Shown one piece after another: positions 60,717 to 64,000 of a stretch of 64,000 nt of DNA; within the stretch, counting starts at the first letter, position 1, and every line of letters begins with the position of its first letter. Source of the stretch: Eikenella corrodens (lineage in GTDB: Bacteria > Pseudomonadota > Gammaproteobacteria > Burkholderiales > Neisseriaceae); contig NZ_CP034670.1 in the NCBI RefSeq assembly GCF_003990355.1, forward strand, positions 248,001 to 312,000, written 5' to 3'. The notes beneath the pieces were generated by a model, which worked only from the letters and a program-made list of their open reading frames with translations, was not told where the DNA came from and made no database searches. A program made the translations under genes and the position numbers.

Positions 60717-60892
60717 CCTTGTGGCTATCGATGGACAAGCCGTGTAAGTAGTTTGGAGATATCCAAGCGCAATAGAATCTGCGTTTCGACTGGGTAAGCA
60801 TCCGAAGCACGCGTGGCAGTAAAAACCTGTATTACCCCTCCAGCCAGCCCCACCCAACATTTACTCTTCAATCCCCCTATTTACGAGTTTTT

Positions 60893-63028
60893 ATGACAGC
60901 CTCAAAACCAATTGTAACCCTCTCGCTACCGCAAATCGCCGCTTGGCAAATTGACCTGCCGCAGGCCAAATCTGACATTGTTGCCAGATTGCCGGCCTTG
61001 CAGCGCGGCGCTGTGTGGAAACCCGATCAAATCGAATTTTTGTGGGATTCTATTTTGCGCTGCTTCCCCATCGGATCAATCTTATTGAGCAACCGTATCG
61101 AAGGGCAGAGCAGCAAAATCAGTAAATTTGGTGAGGCGAACCCAAATGAATCAGAGGTTACCCATCATATTTTGGACGGGCAACAACGCTGCAACGCTAT
61201 TGCCATGGCCTTTGATTTACCTGAATACGGCAATTCGAAAACCCAAACTATGCTTTGGTACGATTTGAAAGGTAATGAAGAATGTGGTAAGGCTGCACAT
61301 TCGCGCAAATTCCTGTTTCGCGTAACCACCAGCGCCCATCCGTGGGGCTACGATCTTGATGAATCTTCCGGTCGAATCAGCCACAGCCAAATGGAAGCAT
61401 TCCGCAACACTTACCAAGAATGCTGTGGGGATGACAAATATCCCTTAGTAGCGAAAAGTATCCCTTGGCGTGCCACGCTGCCGATACCTGTCGGGTTGCT
61501 GTTGCAAAATTTAACGGCAGAAGGGTTTAACTGGGATGAGATTATCCGCAACCCTTGGGTAGAAAAAATCGACAACTGGTTAAACGCTCGAAAAGAGAAG
61601 CAGGGTAATACGCAAGAAGCTGAACAGAGCCTGTCAGGCTACCTGAAAAGCCCAGATAATCAGCAGGAAATAACTACTGCCTTCTCTCCCGTTTTAGATA
61701 CGGTTATTCCCGCTATTACCATTGCCTTCAACCCACCAGACAGTAGCAATGAGAATGAAGATGGGAATTTCATAGAAAACATCGAGCTAATTTTCAGCCG
61801 CATCAATAATCGCGGTACACCAATTGATCAGGAAGAGCTGCGTTATTCTATGATCAAAGCCTATTATCCTGACGTAGAGCAGAAAGTGATCGGTCAAATC
61901 GAGAAACTGCCGGTGAGTGAGGCACGCCTAATCAACCTCGGTATTCGTGCTGTCTTGATGCGGAAATACCAGGAATATCAGCCTATCTTAACACCACAGA
62001 AAATCCGTAACATTTTCAAAGAGGGTGCGGATGAGGATATTATCAAAGGCTACCTGAAAAAACAGTTTCCCGAAGCCATCAAATGGATTGAAGACCATCT
62101 GCTATACAAAGATAAAAGCTTCGGCCTGCCGCCTTATTTGCGCAGCAGCATTGCTTGGCGCAGCCAGGAAGTGTTCCTATGGTGGATTATGTTGGCAGCA
62201 GAGTTCGATTATTCGGAAATATCAGAAAAAGATGCCAAAAGGATTTTGGCTATTTCATTAATTATTCATTGGTTTAGTGACAGCAAAGACCGTATTTGCC
62301 GACAACTTTGGCATTTACAATTCACCCCTGAAGCTCGGAAACCTTGGCAGGAGTGGACATTTGATGACTTAAATATAGAGGACAGATTGTTCCAATTGAC
62401 TAAACCCAAAGAATTGAAAGAAAAACTCGAGGAGAAGATCAACGCCGCTTTTGAGGCAATGGAAAACTCGAATACCGACTTCCATAATTTGTGGCAACTG
62501 CTTACCTATCAGAACGACGGAAATCTGCGCTTTGCTAATTTTGCCTTCAAACTTTGGCATATGCAGGAGTTCCTAGTCTATTTTCAGCGTGCCCAGCTTC
62601 CCGGTATGGTGGAATACGATCCTTCCAACAAAACTCTGTGGGAAACCCACAACCGCCCTTGGGATTACGACCATATGCTGCCTAGCGCCGCACTGAATGC
62701 GCAAGGTAAAGGGCTAAGGAAATACACCAGTTTATGCAAAATATTCCAACGCAGTATCGGCAACCAGATGGCCTTGCCGTTCAGCATGAACCGTTCGAAA
62801 AGTGATGGTGATTTTTTGCAGAATTATCAAGACAGCGAAAACGAAGAGCGTGACTTGATCGACTCCGCTTTTGCTTTGGGTGCAGATAAATTGGATGCTT
62901 TCAGTCTGACGTTGGATGCAAGCAAACATAAAGAGGCTGCGGAGAAATATATTAAGGCTACTAACGAACGATTGGCCAAACTGTACCAACAGTGGTTTGA
63001 TGATTTGTCAGTTAAGGATATGATATAA
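60893..63028 (+). CDS. DUF262 protein with C-terminal HNH-type (DUF1524) nuclease motif
   Basis: 711 residues, no membrane segment. N-terminal DUF262: LQRGAVW at about 37-43 and DGQQR at 95-99, the nucleotide-binding motif of the GmrS/ParB-like fold. C-terminal part carries WDYDHMLPSA (D593, H594) followed by GNQMALPFSMNRSKSD, the DH...N...N-x-x-K pattern of DUF1524 HNH nucleases. This is the architecture of fused GmrSD type IV restriction enzymes, which cut modified DNA. No methyltransferase or other defence gene is adjacent. Two Eikenella DUS words lie inside the gene, read as SGYLKS and KGYLKK, so it has been resident long enough to carry the local dialect. Confidence 0.82.
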   Translation: MTASKPIVTLSLPQIAAWQIDLPQAKSDIVARLPALQRGAVWKPDQIEFLWDSILRCFPIGSILLSNRIEGQSSKISKFGEANPNESEVTHHILDGQQRCNAIAMAFDLPEYGNSKTQTMLWYDLKGNEECGKAAHSRKFLFRVTTSAHPWGYDLDESSGRISHSQMEAFRNTYQECCGDDKYPLVAKSIPWRATLPIPVGLLLQNLTAEGFNWDEIIRNPWVEKIDNWLNARKEKQGNTQEAEQSLSGYLKSPDNQQEITTAFSPVLDTVIPAITIAFNPPDSSNENEDGNFIENIELIFSRINNRGTPIDQEELRYSMIKAYYPDVEQKVIGQIEKLPVSEARLINLGIRAVLMRKYQEYQPILTPQKIRNIFKEGADEDIIKGYLKKQFPEAIKWIEDHLLYKDKSFGLPPYLRSSIAWRSQEVFLWWIMLAAEFDYSEISEKDAKRILAISLIIHWFSDSKDRICRQLWHLQFTPEARKPWQEWTFDDLNIEDRLFQLTKPKELKEKLEEKINAAFEAMENSNTDFHNLWQLLTYQNDGNLRFANFAFKLWHMQEFLVYFQRAQLPGMVEYDPSNKTLWETHNRPWDYDHMLPSAALNAQGKGLRKYTSLCKIFQRSIGNQMALPFSMNRSKSDGDFLQNYQDSENEERDLIDSAFALGADKLDAFSLTLDASKHKEAAEKYIKATNERLAKLYQQWFDDLSVKDMI

Positions 63029-63288
63029 AATACTAAAGACTAATTTTCTGATTAGATAAGCCGTACCGTTTGAACTTAGATGTCTGTGCGGCTAAATCTT
63101 CTTCGATAAACCCAATTGCGAAGAGCGTAGCCAAAGCTAAACAGAAGCCGATCATATTGTGCCGGCCAGTATCAGTATATGGATTCATATGTTGCTACCA
63201 CTGAGCCAATCCAAAAGGCAGCCACGGTAGTTTTTGAAAAATTTTGTCGGGTTTGTTGTTGGGGCTTTGCGGAGGGAAAGGCTACCTG
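63029..63288. other. Intergenic stretch, no gene recognised
   Basis: 260 bases after the DUF262 gene. No coding or structural feature is convincing; one DUS (AGGCTACCTGAAA) lies at 63279. Confidence 0.5.
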
Positions 63289-63331
63289 AAAGCCACCTGC
63301 GTTTTACAGACAAAACGCAGGCGGCTTTTTT
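63289..63331 (-). terminator. Hairpin terminator behind the osmC remnant
   Basis: AAAGCCACCTGCGTTT pairs with AAAACGCAGGCGGCTTTTTT; T-run on the plus strand. Confidence 0.7.
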
Positions 63332-63339
63332 ATCAGCCC

Positions 63340-63528
63340 TCACTCCACTGTAATCTCGCATTCGCACGCCACTTCGAAATTCAAAGAATTGGCGATAAAG
63401 CATAAACGATGGGCTTCGTGATGCAGGGCTTTGGCCTGTTCAACGTGCTGCGCTTGGGTGATGGTAACCTGCGGGCGCAGCGTGGCTTTGACGAATCTGC
63501 CCGGCTGCGTGCGGCTGCCTTCCCGCCG
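63340..63528 (-). pseudogene. C-terminal remnant of an OsmC-family protein
   Basis: An open frame on the minus strand of 62 codons begins directly behind the stop codon of the ABC gene at 63529 and encodes the OsmC C-terminus: ATLRPQVTITQAQHVEQA, HHEAHRLCFIANSLNFEV, then the stop at 63340. The active-site region with the second Cys is partly present (HRLCFIANS), but the whole N-terminal half is missing. So this is a gene fragment placed by a deletion or recombination. Confidence 0.75.
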
Positions 63529-64000
63529 CTAAACATGATGCACAATCAGCTTTTTCCCTTTGTAATCCAACACGTCCACATCCATATCGAACAGCGTTTT
63601 GATGTTTTCCGCCGTGAAGACTTCGTCGGGGCTGCCTGCAAATTTCACTTCGCCGCGCTGCATGGCGACGACGTGGTCGGCATAGGCGGCGGCCATGTTG
63701 ATGTCGTGCAGCACAACCACGGTGGTGCGATTGTGGCGGTGCGTCAGTTCGCGCAAGAGCTGCATAAGCTGGCGCGCGTAATACATGTCCAGATTGTTGA
63801 GCGGCTCGTCCAGCAGCACGTATTCGGTGGACTGGCAGAACACCATGGCAATCAGGGCGCGCTGGCGTTGCCCGCCGGAAAGTTCGGTGAGGTAGCGGTG
63901 GGCGATGGGTTCGAGCTGGAATTGGACGACGGCCTGTTCCACAATGGCTTTGTCTTCGCCTGTGGGGCGGCCTTGGTGGTAGGGGTAGCGGCCGAACATG
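63529..64000 (-). CDS. Siderophore/heme-type ABC transporter ATPase, partial
   Basis: The last 156 residues of an ATPase whose 5' end lies beyond the window. Signature LSGGQRQRALIAM, Walker B YVLLDEPLNNLDM, H-loop VLHDINM. The segment VMFGRYPYHQGRPTGED and the motif spacing match the FepC/YclP type that serves iron-siderophore uptake. The Walker A segment is outside the window. Confidence 0.85.
   Translation of the reverse strand, partial: MFGRYPYHQGRPTGEDKAIVEQAVVQFQLEPIAHRYLTELSGGQRQRALIAMVFCQSTEYVLLDEPLNNLDMYYARQLMQLLRELTHRHNRTTVVVLHDINMAAAYADHVVAMQRGEVKFAGSPDEVFTAENIKTLFDMDVDVLDYKGKKLIVHHV

Noticed and set aside
60717..60892. A tRNA or other known small RNA gene in the leader of the DUF262 gene
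   Set aside because: No cloverleaf and no known RNA motif could be folded by eye.
1..64000. rRNA, tRNA, prophage or complete insertion sequence
   Set aside because: No such sequence was recognised; only IS and Correia-type remnants were seen.

Overview
The window reads as chromosome of a transformable member of the Neisseriaceae, most probably an Eikenella. The evidence is the 13-base word AGGCTACCTGAAA, which matches the Eikenella dialect of the neisserial DNA uptake sequence (DUS). It occurs dozens of times, very often as inverted pairs just behind stop codons, where it forms the stem of an intrinsic terminator. Gene content agrees: FarR-type regulator, kdsC-lptC-lptA-lptB-rpoN-hpf block, Correia-like elements and an IS5-family end. 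No rRNA, tRNA, CRISPR array, prophage or intact insertion sequence was seen.

Layout. 1-9 kb: a broken second copy of the 3' end of an ABC-F gene, an HxlR regulator divergent from an NADPH-type oxidoreductase, the full ABC-F gene (uup), then small metabolic and lipoprotein genes. 8.5-10 kb: a CreB-type response regulator divergent from a very short CreD; a CreC-type kinase lies at 20.4-21.4 kb. 10.9-14.6 kb: part of an aryl-polyene-like locus (phosphopantetheinyl transferase, chain length factor, acyltransferase, two acyl carrier proteins, membrane protein). 15.5-18.3 kb: a pair of periplasmic M16 proteases. 19-22.3 kb: tyrosine phosphatase, MAPEG protein, creC, cdsA. 22.5-28.1 kb: an oversized hrpA carrying about 540 extra residues. 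28.5-32.3 kb: malic enzyme, a SWIM gene interrupted by an in-frame amber codon, farR. 32.8-37.9 kb: fabB, fabA, valS. 38-42 kb: small secreted and hypothetical genes, ybeY-corC, a DUF808 membrane protein. 42.3-47.7 kb: putA and putP for proline use. 48.3-53.4 kb: LPS precursor and transport genes with rpoN and hpf. 54.2-57.3 kb: pgk and an exonuclease. 57.5-60.5 kb: a polar amino acid ABC importer. 60.9-63.0 kb: a DUF262/HNH protein resembling GmrSD restriction enzymes. 63.3-64 kb: an osmC remnant and the edge of a siderophore-type ABC transporter.

Most genes are core housekeeping functions. The unusual material is (a) hrpA with an embedded acetyltransferase domain and a second small domain in linkers built from DUS words and direct repeats; (b) a Cre system in which both the kinase and CreD appear to have lost their periplasmic domains; (c) a possible -1 frameshift gene with a dnaX-type slippery heptamer; (d) an amber codon inside an otherwise intact SWIM gene; (e) a solitary GmrSD-like gene; and (f) blocks (about 0-9, 22-32 and 35-38 kb) carrying Neisseria- and Kingella-type DUS words beside the Eikenella one, as expected if they were imported by interspecies transformation.

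All functions are inferred by reading translated sequence and motifs. No database search was run.
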